Position numbers and translations under genes: made by a program | Shown: positions 12,397 through 21,181 of the stretch, in pieces | How positions within the stretch are numbered: position 1 is the first letter of the stretch | How the letters are laid out: the number at the start of each line of letters is the position of its first letter | Notes under the pieces: generated by a model | The model's input: the letters and a program-made list of their open reading frames with translations, nothing else | Databases searched by the model: none | What the model was told of the DNA's origin: nothing | Assembly: GCF_036053395.1 (NCBI RefSeq) | Contig: NZ_CP107942.1 | Span: forward strand, 710,501 to 774,500 | Length of the DNA: 64,000 nucleotides | Reading direction: 5' to 3' | From: Actinoplanes sp. NBC_00393 | Lineage (GTDB): Bacteria > Actinomycetota > Actinomycetes > Mycobacteriales > Micromonosporaceae

Positions 12397-12455
12397 CCCG
12401 CGATAGTAGAGAGCCCCACCGACATCCGGCTTCCAGCCTGTGGATAACTCGACAA

Positions 12456-14399
12456 CTATGGAGTGACCCCGGGCAGGCCGACGAGGTCGAGGATCTGCCG
12501 GGCCGGACTGCCGGGTGCGGCCTGCAGGGTCAGAGCGGTCCGGCCGTCGGTGTGGCTCTCCGCGATCAGGTGCAGGGCGGACACCCCGGCGCTGGCCAGA
12601 TGGGTCACCCCGGAGAGGTCCACGGTCATCGCCACGGTCCCGCCCCGGCTGCGGCGCAGCAGCTCCTGGCGGACCTGGGCGGCGGAGGCGGCGTCCATCG
12701 GCCCCTCCAGCCGGACCCGGGCCTCGTCGCCCCCGGGCAGCTCGGTGATTTCCAGGGTGCCGGCCGCGGGGCGGATCATCGGGGTGTCGTCGAGGCGGCT
12801 GAGCAGCCGCGCCGGCCGGGTGAGCTGGTGCCGCAGCGTCGCCACGGTGCCGGTCGCGCCCGGGCTCACCCGCAGGCTCTGCACCAGCTGGGCGGTGAGC
12901 GCCAGTCCTCGCCCGCGGGTGGGTTGCCGCTCCGGCGTACGCCAGCCGCCGTGGTCGGTCACCGTCGCCTCGACCGTGCCGGACGGGGTGAGCTTCGCGC
13001 GTACCTCGATGATGTCCTTGCCGAAGTTGCCGCCGAAGGCGTGCTCGATCGCGTTGGTGGCCAGCTCGCCCACCGCGTGCTGCAGCACGAAGACGTCGTG
13101 CTCGGCCGCGCCCACCAGGCCCAGCCAGGCACCCAGCTCCGCGCGGGCGCCGCGCAGCGCGGCCGGCTCGGCCGCCAGATCAAGAACAAGTTCCGGAGCG
13201 ATCGGTACGCGCTGAGCCGCCAGAAGCGTGATGTCGTCCGCCTGCCCTCCGGTGCGGACCAGCAGCTCCACGGCCTGCGTGCAGACCCGCTCGACGGCCG
13301 TCGCGTTCGGATCGTGCAGCGCGCGCCCGGCCGCCGCGGCCGCCGCCACCTGGGCCAGCTCGGTCGCGCTGCCGGTCGCGCCGTCGATGCTGACGGCCGG
13401 CCGCTCCAGGATCCCGTCGCTGTAGAGCAGCAGCAGATCCCCGGTTTCCAGCCGCCCGGTCCGCACCGGGAAGTGCCCGCCGGTGCCGAGCGGGACGCCA
13501 CCGCTGCCCGGCAGGTAGCGGGCCCGGCCGTCGGCGGCGACGAGCAGCGGCGCCGGGTGCCCGGCCGTGCAGTACGCGAACTCGCCCGTCCCCGGATCGA
13601 GCAGGACCAGGCAGACTGTCGCCGCGTGCGCGGCACGCACCCGTCCCGCCAGCCGGTCCGCGGCCGCCAGGGCCTGCCCGATGTCCGCACCCGCGTCGAG
13701 CCGTTCCTGCAGCACCGCGCGCAGCTGGCCCATCACTCCGGAGGCGGTGACGCCGTGCCCGACCACGTCCCCGACGACCAGCCCGACCCGGCCGTCCGGC
13801 CCGGACACCGCGTCGAACCAGTCCCCACCGGCGGCGGTGTCCGTCTCGGCCAGCAGGTAGCTCGCCGCCACCTGCAGGCCGGGCAGCACCGGCAGCCCGG
13901 ACGGCAGCAGTTCCCGCTGCAGCGCCGTGATCACGTCGCGGCTCTGCTCGTAGCGGCGGCGCAGCCGGTCGGCCTCCGCCTCGGCGGCCTGCCGGGTGCG
14001 GGCAAGTTCGGTCACGTCGAAGCCGGCGCCGATCACCCCACGCCGGTTACCGGCGGCGTCGAGCCACGGCACGATGGTGAAGGTCGCGAACATCTCCAGC
14101 ACCGACCCGTCGGGCTGCTGCAGGTGGGCCCGCCACTGCCGCCCGGTGATCGGCTCCCCGGTCCGGTACACCTCGTAGTAGGCGTCGACCCACTGCTGGC
14201 CGGCCAGGTCGCTGAGCACGTCGCGGATCGGCCGGCCGATGATCTCCCGGCCGGGCAGCACCGCACGGGTCGCGGCGTTGGCGGCGACCATCAGAAGATC
14301 CGGTCCCTCGCACACCGCGACGATGAACGGCAGCTGATCAACCGCGGACACCATCGCGTCCAGCTCGTCCGCTCCTGGAAGGTCCACGCCCGTCACCAT
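12456..14399 (-). CDS. PAS-PP2C(SpoIIE)-HATPase-STAS phosphatase regulator
   Basis: A 647-residue cytosolic partner-switching regulator. Domains in order: PAS sensor (about 15-135), short coiled coil (136-160), PP2C/SpoIIE serine phosphatase (about 165-390, with GGDWFDAV at 191-198 and GDVVGHG at 210-216 as metal-binding motifs, and YSDGILE), an anti-sigma HATPase domain (about 400-530, with NAIEHAF), and a C-terminal STAS anti-anti-sigma domain (about 545-645, [17 protein letters not shown]). Having phosphatase, kinase-like and STAS modules in one chain puts a full RsbU/RsbW/RsbV-like cycle in one protein, so it probably links a PAS signal to a sigma factor encoded elsewhere. It is transcribed alone. 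Confidence 0.93.
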   Translation of the reverse strand: MVTGVDLPGADELDAMVSAVDQLPFIVAVCEGPDLLMVAANAATRAVLPGREIIGRPIRDVLSDLAGQQWVDAYYEVYRTGEPITGRQWRAHLQQPDGSVLEMFATFTIVPWLDAAGNRRGVIGAGFDVTELARTRQAAEAEADRLRRRYEQSRDVITALQRELLPSGLPVLPGLQVAASYLLAETDTAAGGDWFDAVSGPDGRVGLVVGDVVGHGVTASGVMGQLRAVLQERLDAGADIGQALAAADRLAGRVRAAHAATVCLVLLDPGTGEFAYCTAGHPAPLLVAADGRARYLPGSGGVPLGTGGHFPVRTGRLETGDLLLLYSDGILERPAVSIDGATGSATELAQVAAAAAAGRALHDPNATAVERVCTQAVELLVRTGGQADDITLLAAQRVPIAPELVLDLAAEPAALRGARAELGAWLGLVGAAEHDVFVLQHAVGELATNAIEHAFGGNFGKDIIEVRAKLTPSGTVEATVTDHGGWRTPERQPTRGRGLALTAQLVQSLRVSPGATGTVATLRHQLTRPARLLSRLDDTPMIRPAAGTLEITELPGGDEARVRLEGPMDAASAAQVRQELLRRSRGGTVAMTVDLSGVTHLASAGVSALHLIAESHTDGRTALTLQAAPGSPARQILDLVGLPGVTP

Positions 14400-14438
14400 C
14401 TCATCGTGGTGGGACAGGGCGCCAGACGGAACCCGAGG

Positions 14439-15104
14439 TCACTCGGCCAGGGGCAGGTCGATCGTGTGCGCGGTGTGCGTCGCCTTGACGCTCAGGTAGC
14501 GCACGTTCGCGGCGGACAGGTGCACCCCGGTCGGGATCCGCTGGGTGACGTCGATGCCCAGACCGGTCAGCTGGACGGCCTTGTCGGGGTTGTTGCTGAG
14601 CAGCCGGACCCGGTCGACACCGAGCGCGAGCAGCATCTGCGCGGCCGCGGTGTAGTCGCGTTCGTCCTCGCCGCGGCCCAGCGCCACGTTCGCCTCGTAG
14701 GTGTCCAGACCGTCGTCCTGCAGCGCGTACGCGTCCAGCTTGGCGTAGAGACCGATGCCCCGGCCCTCCTGGCGCAGGTAGAGCAGGAATCCGCCCTGGT
14801 CGGCGATCCGCTCGACCGCCTCGCGCAGCTGCGGACCGCAGTCGCAGCGCTGACTGCCGAAGACGTCCCCGGTGAGGCACTCGCTGTGCGGGCGGACCAG
14901 TGGCGCCCGGCCGCCGGCCGCCGACTTGGTCAGGGCCCGTTGCCAGTCGCCGAGGCCGAGCGCGAGGTGCTCCTTGCCGTCGGCAAGCCCGTCGAAGGTC
15001 ATCACCCGCGCGGTCGTGGCGTAGCCGTCCGGGAAGCGCAGCGGCACGGTGACCTGCCGCCGGATCGTCGCCTTGGTCGCCGTACCGGCCTGGGCCTGGA
15101 ACAT
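14439..15104 (-). CDS. ribA: GTP cyclohydrolase II, stand-alone
   Basis: Opens the GTP imidazole ring with loss of formate, giving the pyrimidine precursor of riboflavin and some natural products. Of 221 residues, the zinc motif HSECLTGDVFGSQRCDCG places the ligands at Cys76, Cys87 and Cys89; RQEGRG follows. The tyrosine equivalent to E. coli Tyr105 is kept (DAYALQD, Tyr126), so normal GCH II chemistry is predicted rather than the formyl-retaining variant described for one Streptomyces paralogue. It is not fused to RibB, unlike the usual actinobacterial riboflavin-operon enzyme, and no ribE/ribH is nearby. The ATG at 15104 follows a strong GAGGAGG. Divergent from the RibD-domain gene. Confidence 0.95.
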   Translation of the reverse strand: MFQAQAGTATKATIRRQVTVPLRFPDGYATTARVMTFDGLADGKEHLALGLGDWQRALTKSAAGGRAPLVRPHSECLTGDVFGSQRCDCGPQLREAVERIADQGGFLLYLRQEGRGIGLYAKLDAYALQDDGLDTYEANVALGRGEDERDYTAAAQMLLALGVDRVRLLSNNPDKAVQLTGLGIDVTQRIPTGVHLSAANVRYLSVKATHTAHTIDLPLAE

Positions 15105-15188
15105 CGGTCCTCCTCGTTGGTTCCCGTCTCGCTCACCGATGATCTGCCCGGAGATCCGTTGCCGCATTCCGGGGACTATCGTGGGGCG

Positions 15189-15896
15189 GTGGCTGAGCGT
15201 CCTTACATCTTGCTGAGCTGTGGGATGTCGATCGACGGATATCTCGACGACGCCAGTGCGGAACGGCTGCTCCTCTCCAACGACGCCGATTTCGACCGGG
15301 TCGACGCTGTCCGGGCCGGATGCGACGCGATTCTGGTCGGGGCGAGCACCATCCGCCAGGACAATCCGCGACTGCTGGTGCGCTCCCCGTCCCGCCGGGC
15401 CGCCCGGATCGCGCGGGGTGCGGATCCGGACCCGGTGAAGGTCACCGTAACCAGCAGCTGCCACCTCGATCCACAGGCGTCGTTCTTCACGGCGGGGGAC
15501 GCGGCGAAACTGGTCTACTGCGCGACGCCGGCCGTCGGCGACGCCGAGAAGCTGCTCGGCGAGCGGGCTGTCGTGGTGGACGGTGGCGACCCGGTGGACG
15601 TCCGCACGGTCGCGGGCGACCTGGCCCGGCGCGGGGTGCGCCGGCTGATGGTCGAGGGCGGCGGCCGGATGCACACCCAGTTCCTCACCGCCGGCCTGGC
15701 CGACGAGCTGCAACTGGTGGTGGCGCCGTTCTTCGTGGGCGACGCGCGGGCGCCGCGGTTCGTCCACGAGGGAGATTTCCCGTGGGGCCCCGGCAACCGG
15801 GCCACCCTCGCGGAGGTGCGGCAGATCGGTGACGTGGTGTTGCTGCGGTACGCCCTCTCCGACCGGTTCGATCAAGCCGCGACACCACCGGAGTAG
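15189..15896 (+). CDS. RibD C-terminal-domain reductase
   Basis: A 235-residue NADPH-dependent reductase of the RibD-C/dihydrofolate-reductase-like fold, which in riboflavin synthesis reduces the ribosyl side chain of the pyrimidine made after GTP cyclohydrolase II. Motifs: LLSCGMSIDGYLDD at the N-terminus, GASTIRQDNPRLL, and LMVEGGGRMHTQFL (nucleotide-binding turn). The deaminase half of RibD is absent. Divergent from ribA, with 84 bp between starts, so the two probably share a promoter region and act on the same product. GTG start at 15189 with a weak ribosome site. Its last 25 bases overlap the convergent membrane-protein gene. Confidence 0.88.
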   Translation: MAERPYILLSCGMSIDGYLDDASAERLLLSNDADFDRVDAVRAGCDAILVGASTIRQDNPRLLVRSPSRRAARIARGADPDPVKVTVTSSCHLDPQASFFTAGDAAKLVYCATPAVGDAEKLLGERAVVVDGGDPVDVRTVAGDLARRGVRRLMVEGGGRMHTQFLTAGLADELQLVVAPFFVGDARAPRFVHEGDFPWGPGNRATLAEVRQIGDVVLLRYALSDRFDQAATPPE

Positions 15897-16960
15897 GCGG
15901 GCCGGCGCACCACCGTGGTCCGGCGGACCAGCGGGATCGGCGCGGGCACGTGCAGCGGCTGAGCTGCCATGACCGGCGCCGGCGACACCGGGGCCACCAC
16001 TGTGAGGCGCGGCGTGGAGACGGGCTTGGCGCGCAGCCGCGCCACGACCCGGACCAGCACGATCGCCGCGCCGGGAGCCGCGGCCACGAACGCGAGGATC
16101 CCGTAGGCCACCGCGATCGTCAGGCCCTGCGCCGCGCTCAGGCCGGCCGCGCCGAAGGCCCACGCCATCACACCCTCGCGCGGCCCCCAGCCACCCACGT
16201 TGATCGGCAGGCCCATCGCCAGCAGCGCGAGCAGCAGCAGCGGCGCCAGCTGGAGCAGCGAGGCGGCGCTGCCGGCGGCGCGGGCGGCGATCAGGAAGGT
16301 GGCGAGGTGCCCGGCGAGCACCGCGGCCGAGGCGATCAGCACGCCGGGCCCGCTCTGCCGGGAGAACAGGCCGGAACGGATCTCGGCGAGACCGGTGCGG
16401 GCCGCGCCGGCCGCCCGGGAACGCCCGCGCCGCAGGCGGCGCAGCACCAGCAGGACCAGGCCGCCGGCCACCGCGACAGTCAGGGCGGTCACGGCGATGC
16501 CGGCGCCGTTCGACTGGATCAGGGTCAACACCGGCGACGGTACGGTGAGCAGCACGATCGCCCCGACCGCCAGCAGGACGAGCTGTCCCGCGGTGCGCTC
16601 CAGGAACACTGCCCGGACACCGCGGCCCAGGTCGCCCTCGTCACGGCCGTGCCGCACCGCGCGCCCGACGTCACCCAGGATCCCGCCCGGCAGCGCCGCG
16701 TTGAGGAACAGCGCCTGGTAGTAATCGGCGATCGCGTCCCGCAGCGGAAGGCGCATACCCATGCCGCGGGCCACCAGGCACCAGCGCCACGCACTGAGGA
16801 CGGTGGTGGCGGCGCCGATCCCCAGTGCCGTGACGAGCGCGCCCGCGTCGAGCACGCGCAGCCCGTCCACGAACGCGCCGGTGCCCAGCCGCCACAGCAG
16901 CAGAGCCAGGATGGCGGCGCCGCCCAGCAGGCGCAGCCAAGCCCAGATCGATCGCTTCAC
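15872..16960 (-). CDS. Flippase-like membrane protein (AglD/LPG-synthase TM fold)
   Basis: A 362-residue integral membrane protein of the UPF0104/lysylphosphatidylglycerol-synthase transmembrane family. About seven or eight hydrophobic segments are visible, and the family signature NAALPGGILGDVGRAVRHGR lies near residue 90. Relatives are proposed lipid or glycolipid flippases or accessory factors. The C-terminal about 50 residues are basic and soluble. It follows the methyltransferase/GT4/PTPS-like/dehydrogenase genes on the same strand after a 56-bp gap, so it could export or present their lipid-linked product. Confidence 0.85.
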   Translation of the reverse strand: MKRSIWAWLRLLGGAAILALLLWRLGTGAFVDGLRVLDAGALVTALGIGAATTVLSAWRWCLVARGMGMRLPLRDAIADYYQALFLNAALPGGILGDVGRAVRHGRDEGDLGRGVRAVFLERTAGQLVLLAVGAIVLLTVPSPVLTLIQSNGAGIAVTALTVAVAGGLVLLVLRRLRRGRSRAAGAARTGLAEIRSGLFSRQSGPGVLIASAAVLAGHLATFLIAARAAGSAASLLQLAPLLLLALLAMGLPINVGGWGPREGVMAWAFGAAGLSAAQGLTIAVAYGILAFVAAAPGAAIVLVRVVARLRAKPVSTPRLTVVAPVSPAPVMAAQPLHVPAPIPLVRRTTVVRRPAYSGGVAA

Positions 16961-17016
16961 GTTCCCGTCCCCTCATCGCTTTCAGGGACTAGTACGCCCG
17001 ATCGGCCGGGCACGGT

Positions 17017-17781
17017 TCACCTGAAGATCGCTAAAAGATCCTGATGTCCCACGGAAGCGGTCGGCACGGCCGCGGACCGGCGGGTCAGATAGCCGCCCAG
17101 GGCCAGGTCAGGACGCTGATCACCGGCCGCGGCGACCCAGCCCTGCAGCCACTGGTCGGTCAGCGTGGACAGCGCCGGGCCGAGCCGCCACGGGCTGGGC
17201 CGGGTCAGCACCCGGGCGCCGGCCCGCTCGAACGCGGCCGCGGTGAACCCTGCCGCGTCCGGCCCGAGCAGCCGCCGGCCGTCGACCTCGCGCCGCTGGT
17301 GCTCGTTGAACGCGTCCTGGACGGTCTGGTCGAGCGGGTCCTCGGGGGAGAGTTTGACCTCGCCGGTGACTGAGAGCGTGAAGAGGGCGGTGACCCGGGT
17401 CTCGGCGCAGACCGCCACCAGGTTCTCCACCTCCTCGGCGGTGAGCAGGTCGAGCAGGGCGGAACAGGTGACGAGGTCGGTGCCGTCCAGGTCGGCGGCG
17501 GTCAGTTCGGTGACGTCCCGCAGGTGGGTGCTGACGGTCGCCTCGGCGGGCATCCCGTCGGCGGCGAGCTTGAGCAGCGCGGGGTCGCGGTCCGTCATGA
17601 TCCAGTGCTGGGGTGCGGGCAGCTGCGGGGCGAGCCAGCGGCCCAGCGAACCGGTTCCGCAGCCGAGGTCGCGGATCACGCGTACCGGGCCGGGCAGCTC
17701 GGCCACCAGGTCGGCGGCGCGGGCCGCGGCGTCCGCGGGCTCGCGCAGGGTGAGCCAGTCGGGGCTGAATTCTCCGGTCAC
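17017..17781 (-). CDS. Class I SAM-dependent methyltransferase
   Basis: A 254-residue Rossmann-fold methyltransferase; the SAM-binding motif I is VIRDLGCGTGSLGRWL (about residues 35-50), followed by an acidic residue in MTDRDPALL. The substrate cannot be told from sequence. Its start overlaps the stop of the upstream GT4 gene by 4 bp, implying translational coupling in the five-gene minus-strand run 20328-15872. The last residues are encoded 56 bp before the flippase-like gene. Confidence 0.88.
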   Translation of the reverse strand: MTGEFSPDWLTLREPADAAARAADLVAELPGPVRVIRDLGCGTGSLGRWLAPQLPAPQHWIMTDRDPALLKLAADGMPAEATVSTHLRDVTELTAADLDGTDLVTCSALLDLLTAEEVENLVAVCAETRVTALFTLSVTGEVKLSPEDPLDQTVQDAFNEHQRREVDGRRLLGPDAAGFTAAAFERAGARVLTRPSPWRLGPALSTLTDQWLQGWVAAAGDQRPDLALGGYLTRRSAAVPTASVGHQDLLAIFR

Positions 17782-18899
17782 AACTTCTCTCCTTGCAGGA
17801 TGTCGGCCAGGCGGCGAGCGGTCTCGTCCCAGCCGGTCAGGGTGGCGCGGCGGGCCCGGGCGCGTGCGCGCCAGCGGTCCCGCAGGTCGGAGTCGGTGAG
17901 CCAGGCACGCAGGGCGGCAGCGAGGGCATCCGGGTCACCGGCCGGCAGCAGCCGCCCGGGCACGGCGCCGCGGGAGAGACCGCCGGTGGTCGCGGAAATG
18001 CCGGGCCCAGCGCTGCCGGGTTCGGTGCTGCCGGGCACGGTGCCGAGGGCCTCAGAGACGCCACCGACGTTGCTGGCCACCACCGGCAGGCCACGGGCGA
18101 GGGCTTCGGTGACCACCATTCCGTACGTCTCCGCGCGCGACGGCAGCACGAAGAGATCGGCGTTCGCGTAGGCGTCGTCGAGGGCGGGGCCGACCAGCGG
18201 GCCGGTGAAGCGCACCCGTTCGCCGTCGTGGTCGGGTACCGGGCCGCCGCCGGCGATGGTGCAGGTCCAGTCCAGGTCGCCGAGCTGCGTCAACGCGGCC
18301 AGCAGCACGTCCTGGCCCTTGCGCGGCGTCAACGAGGCCACGTTGAGCAGCCGGGTGCCGCCGGGGGAGGGTTCGGCCAGGGGCGCGGGGTCGACCCCGG
18401 GCGCCGCGATGTGCACATCCGGCAATTCGTATATGTCGGAAATGTGGCGGGCGGCGAGAGCGCTGGTGGCGATCACTGTGGTGGCCAGGTGCAGGGATCC
18501 TCGCTCCAGGGCGCTCAACTCGGCGGCCTCGGCGGCGGACAACCCGGTCTCGTCGCCGAGCGGCAGGTGGACCAGGATCGCCAGGCGCAGTCGGCCCGCG
18601 TGCGGCTCGAGGACGTCCGGGACTCCGCCGGCGACCAGCCCGTCGAGCAGAACGGTCGAACCGTCCGGCACCCCGGCGAGAAAGCCGGCCAGATCCTCCC
18701 GGCCGGATGCTGCGGGACGGGGCCAGGTTCCGGGGACGAGCTTTTCGCGTACCTCGAAGGGGGTTGCCGAAGGCCCGGCTGTGCCGGGCGCAAGGTGGGG
18801 AACGGCCAGGCGCCGCAGGACCTCGCGGTCGTAGCGGTTGCCCCCGCTCGGTGCCGCCGGGTCGTCGATCGAACCCGGCAGCACCGCATGCAAAATCAC
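17778..18899 (-). CDS. GT4-family glycosyltransferase
   Basis: A 373-residue GT-B retaining glycosyltransferase of family 4. It has an N-terminal Gly-rich acceptor loop ([12 protein letters not shown]), the linker region [20 protein letters not shown], and the donor-site region [20 protein letters not shown] with the conserved E-x7-E. A Pro/Gly/Ala-rich insertion near residues 285-310 is low-complexity. The sugar donor is unknown. Four-base overlaps with both the PTPS-like gene upstream and the methyltransferase downstream place it in one translationally coupled unit. Confidence 0.92.
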   Translation of the reverse strand: MILHAVLPGSIDDPAAPSGGNRYDREVLRRLAVPHLAPGTAGPSATPFEVREKLVPGTWPRPAASGREDLAGFLAGVPDGSTVLLDGLVAGGVPDVLEPHAGRLRLAILVHLPLGDETGLSAAEAAELSALERGSLHLATTVIATSALAARHISDIYELPDVHIAAPGVDPAPLAEPSPGGTRLLNVASLTPRKGQDVLLAALTQLGDLDWTCTIAGGGPVPDHDGERVRFTGPLVGPALDDAYANADLFVLPSRAETYGMVVTEALARGLPVVASNVGGVSEALGTVPGSTEPGSAGPGISATTGGLSRGAVPGRLLPAGDPDALAAALRAWLTDSDLRDRWRARARARRATLTGWDETARRLADILQGEKL

Positions 18900-19294
18900 A
18901 GGGTGCGCTCGTAGGCGGCCCAGGCGATGTGGGACTCGTGCAGTTTCACCTCGATGCCGGTCAGGCCGCTCGCGCCCGGGCCGAACTCGCCGGCCTTGAT
19001 CCGCACGGCCAGCCGGTCGGCGATCACCTTGGCGAGGAACTCGGTGGACGTGTTGACGCCGGAGAACTCCGGGTCGTCGTCGAGGTTGCGGTAGCTGAGC
19101 CCGGAGCAGATGGTCTTGAGCTGCTCGCTCGCCCGGCCGATGTCGACCACGATGTTGTCGTCGTCCAGGTCGGGGCGGCGGAAGGTGGCGTCGACCACGA
19201 AGGTGGCGCCGTGCAGCCGCTGCGCCGGTCCGAAGACCTCACCGGAGAAACTGTGGGCGATCATGATGTGGTCGCGGACGGTGACGCTGAACAA
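18896..19294 (-). CDS. 6-pyruvoyl-tetrahydropterin synthase/QueD-fold protein with altered active site
   Basis: A 132-residue T-fold protein of the PTPS/QueD family, normally a zinc enzyme acting on dihydroneopterin triphosphate. Two zinc histidines are present (His14 in MIAHSF, His28 in RLHGA). Where the family has Cys-x3-His-Gly-His, this protein reads AQRLHGA: the catalytic Cys and the third zinc His are both Ala (24 and 30). The catalytic Asp-His pair before RNLDD is also changed (SYRNLDD). The C-terminal glutamate motif (KLHES) is kept. It may still bind a pterin or pyrimidine but is unlikely to do standard PTPS or QueD chemistry. It is coupled to the GT4 gene by a 4-bp overlap. Confidence 0.85.
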   Translation of the reverse strand: MFSVTVRDHIMIAHSFSGEVFGPAQRLHGATFVVDATFRRPDLDDDNIVVDIGRASEQLKTICSGLSYRNLDDDPEFSGVNTSTEFLAKVIADRLAVRIKAGEFGPGASGLTGIEVKLHESHIAWAAYERTL

Positions 19295-19350
19295 GGCTCA
19301 TCTCCTCGGGTCGGTACGTGCGGTTATTACGGGTACCCGGTCCGGAAAGA

Positions 19351-20328
19351 TCAATTCACCGCTGGGTAGTCGATGACGTGGCAGAGCGCGGGCAGGCTCC
19401 CCGCGGCGAGCCGGGGGAGGACCGCGGGCATCTCGGCGAAGTCCGAGTGGCCGGTGGTCAGCGCGTCGAACCGCGGGTCCTTGAGCAGGTCGAGGGCGAG
19501 CGCGAGGCGTTCGGCGTAGGAGCGGCCGCGGGCCGGCGCGATGCCGCCGACCTGGCTGCTGCGGATGGTCAGCCGGCGGGAGTGGAAGAACTCGCCGAGC
19601 GGGATCGCCACCCGTTTGTCGCCGAACCAGCTGAGCTCGACGACGGTGCCCTCGGGGGCCAGCAGTTCGAGCGCGCGGGTGAGACCCGGCTCGGTGGCGC
19701 TGGCGTGGATGACGAGGTCGCGGCCTTCGTCGGCGTCGGCCGGAGGCGCGAAGCGGATGTTCAGCTTCTTCGCGACCTCGGCCTTCGTGGCGTCCGTGTC
19801 GACCAGCTGGACGTCGGTGCCGGGGAGGCCGGCCAGCACCGCCGCGACCGACGAGCCGACCATGCCGCCGCCGACCACCGAGATCCGGTCGCCGATCTGC
19901 GGGTGCGCGTCCCAGACGGCGTTCACCGCGGTCTCCACCGTGCCGGCCAGCACGGCCCGGGCGGTCGGGACGTCGTCGGGGACCACGGTCACCGACTCGG
20001 CCGGGACGACGTAGCGGGTCTGGTGCGGGTAGAGGCAGAAGACGGTCCTGCCGACCAGCTCGGGGGTGCCGGCCTCGACGACGCCGACGTTCAGGTAGCC
20101 GTACTTCACCGGCGCCGGGAAGTCACCGGCCTGGAACGGCGCCCGCATGCTGTCCCACTGGTTCTCCGGCACCCGGCCCTGGAAGACCAGGGTCTCGGTG
20201 CCCCGGCTCACCCCGGAGTGCAGCGTGCGGACCAGCACCTCACCCGGCCCGGGATCGGGGACCCGTTCGGTGCGTATCTCCCCCGAACCCGGGGAAATCA
20301 ACCAGAACGCCAGGGCATCCGCAGACAA
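19351..20328 (-). CDS. MDR-family dehydrogenase, BchC-like
   Basis: A 325-residue medium-chain dehydrogenase. It has the N-terminal segment SGVSRGTETLVFQGRVPE, the PVKYGYLNVG turn typical of the BchC/threonine-dehydrogenase-like subgroup, and a Rossmann motif VVGGGMVGSSVAAVLAG. The usual catalytic-zinc cysteine after SGVS and the four-cysteine structural zinc lobe are missing, so it may be zinc-independent despite the family name. The start is uncertain: TTG at 20328 has a well-placed AAAGGA, while GTG at 20343 is five codons longer. It is first in the five-gene minus-strand unit and is 56 bp from the PTPS-like gene. Confidence 0.82.
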   Translation of the reverse strand: MSADALAFWLISPGSGEIRTERVPDPGPGEVLVRTLHSGVSRGTETLVFQGRVPENQWDSMRAPFQAGDFPAPVKYGYLNVGVVEAGTPELVGRTVFCLYPHQTRYVVPAESVTVVPDDVPTARAVLAGTVETAVNAVWDAHPQIGDRISVVGGGMVGSSVAAVLAGLPGTDVQLVDTDATKAEVAKKLNIRFAPPADADEGRDLVIHASATEPGLTRALELLAPEGTVVELSWFGDKRVAIPLGEFFHSRRLTIRSSQVGGIAPARGRSYAERLALALDLLKDPRFDALTTGHSDFAEMPAVLPRLAAGSLPALCHVIDYPAVN

Positions 20329-20353
20329 GAGCCGTCCTTTCACTGAACCGAAA

Positions 20354-20381
20354 GTCCCCGTTGAGCGTGTCAATCGGGGAC
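20354..20381. promoter_or_regulatory. Inverted repeat between divergent dehydrogenase and phosphatidyltransferase genes
   Basis: Arms gtccccg-ttga (20354-20364) and tcaa-t-cggggac (20370-20381) pair over 11 bp with one bulged base around a 5-nt centre. It lies in the 76-99 bp divergent promoter gap and is a candidate operator controlling both transcripts. Confidence 0.5.
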
Positions 20382-20419
20382 AGCGGCTAAACCCTACGTC
20401 CCTACGCTCAGGAGGAACG

Positions 20420-21181
20420 GTGACCATCAGTACCGCCACGACCACGACGAGCCCGCTCCGGGCTCCGCTGGTCGGCTTCGCGGCCCATCTGCTCCTCCTC
20501 GCCGCGCTCGCCGGTCTCGTGGGGCTCAGCACGTGGGGCTGGGTGGCGGGGGCCGGCTACGGAACCGTCCTGTGCGGTCTGCTCGCGATGGCGCTGCACC
20601 GTACCGGGATGGGTGACCTCGGCTGGGCGAACCTGGTCACCTTCGGACGTGCCATCCTCACCGGCGGCGTCACCGCCCTGGTCCTCTCGGACGCGCCGAC
20701 CGCGCTGGTCGTGACGATCGCCGCGGTCGCCCTCGCGATGGACGGTGTGGACGGCCAGATCGCCCGCCGCACCGGGACGACCACCGCGCTCGGCGCCCGC
20801 TTCGACATGGAGATCGACGCGTTCCTGATCCTGGTGCTCAGCGGCGCGGCGGCTCTCGAGTACGGCTGGTGGGCCCTGGCCATCGGCGCGTTCCGCTACG
20901 TCTTCGTCGCCGCCTCCTGGGTCGCGCCGTGGCTCACCGCGCCGCTGCCGCCCAAGTTCAGCCGCAAGGTGGTCGCCGCTCAGCAGGGCATCATGCTGGC
21001 CGTCGTGGTCAGCGGCCTGCTCCCGGCCTGGCTGGCCGTGGCTGCCCTCGCCATCGCGCTCGGCTCCCTGACCTGGTCCTTCGGCACCGACATCGCCTGG
21101 CTGTATAGGGCCTCGCGGGTGCGCGAGGTGGCCCGCAGCCGCTGGTCCGCCCCGCGCCGCCACGCCCTCGCGACGCGTTAG
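20420..21181 (+). CDS. CDP-alcohol phosphatidyltransferase family membrane protein
   Basis: A 253-residue integral membrane enzyme with about six hydrophobic segments. The full family signature D-G-x2-A-R-x8-G-x3-D-x3-D is intact, starting at DGQIARR, so it should move a phosphoalcohol or lipid phosphate between a CDP-linked donor and an alcohol acceptor. The acceptor is unknown. The GTG at 20420 follows AGGAGG closely. It is divergent from the dehydrogenase/PTPS/GT4 unit and may contribute the lipid part of that pathway. Its stop overlaps the stop of the convergent BtuF-like gene by 4 bp. Confidence 0.9.
   Translation: MTISTATTTTSPLRAPLVGFAAHLLLLAALAGLVGLSTWGWVAGAGYGTVLCGLLAMALHRTGMGDLGWANLVTFGRAILTGGVTALVLSDAPTALVVTIAAVALAMDGVDGQIARRTGTTTALGARFDMEIDAFLILVLSGAAALEYGWWALAIGAFRYVFVAASWVAPWLTAPLPPKFSRKVVAAQQGIMLAVVVSGLLPAWLAVAALAIALGSLTWSFGTDIAWLYRASRVREVARSRWSAPRRHALATR

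Noticed and set aside
12552..15896. A 1114-codon frame running from the regulator gene to the RibD gene
   Set aside because: Only the last 235 codons match a protein family; the remainder is antisense to the phosphatase regulator and ribA.
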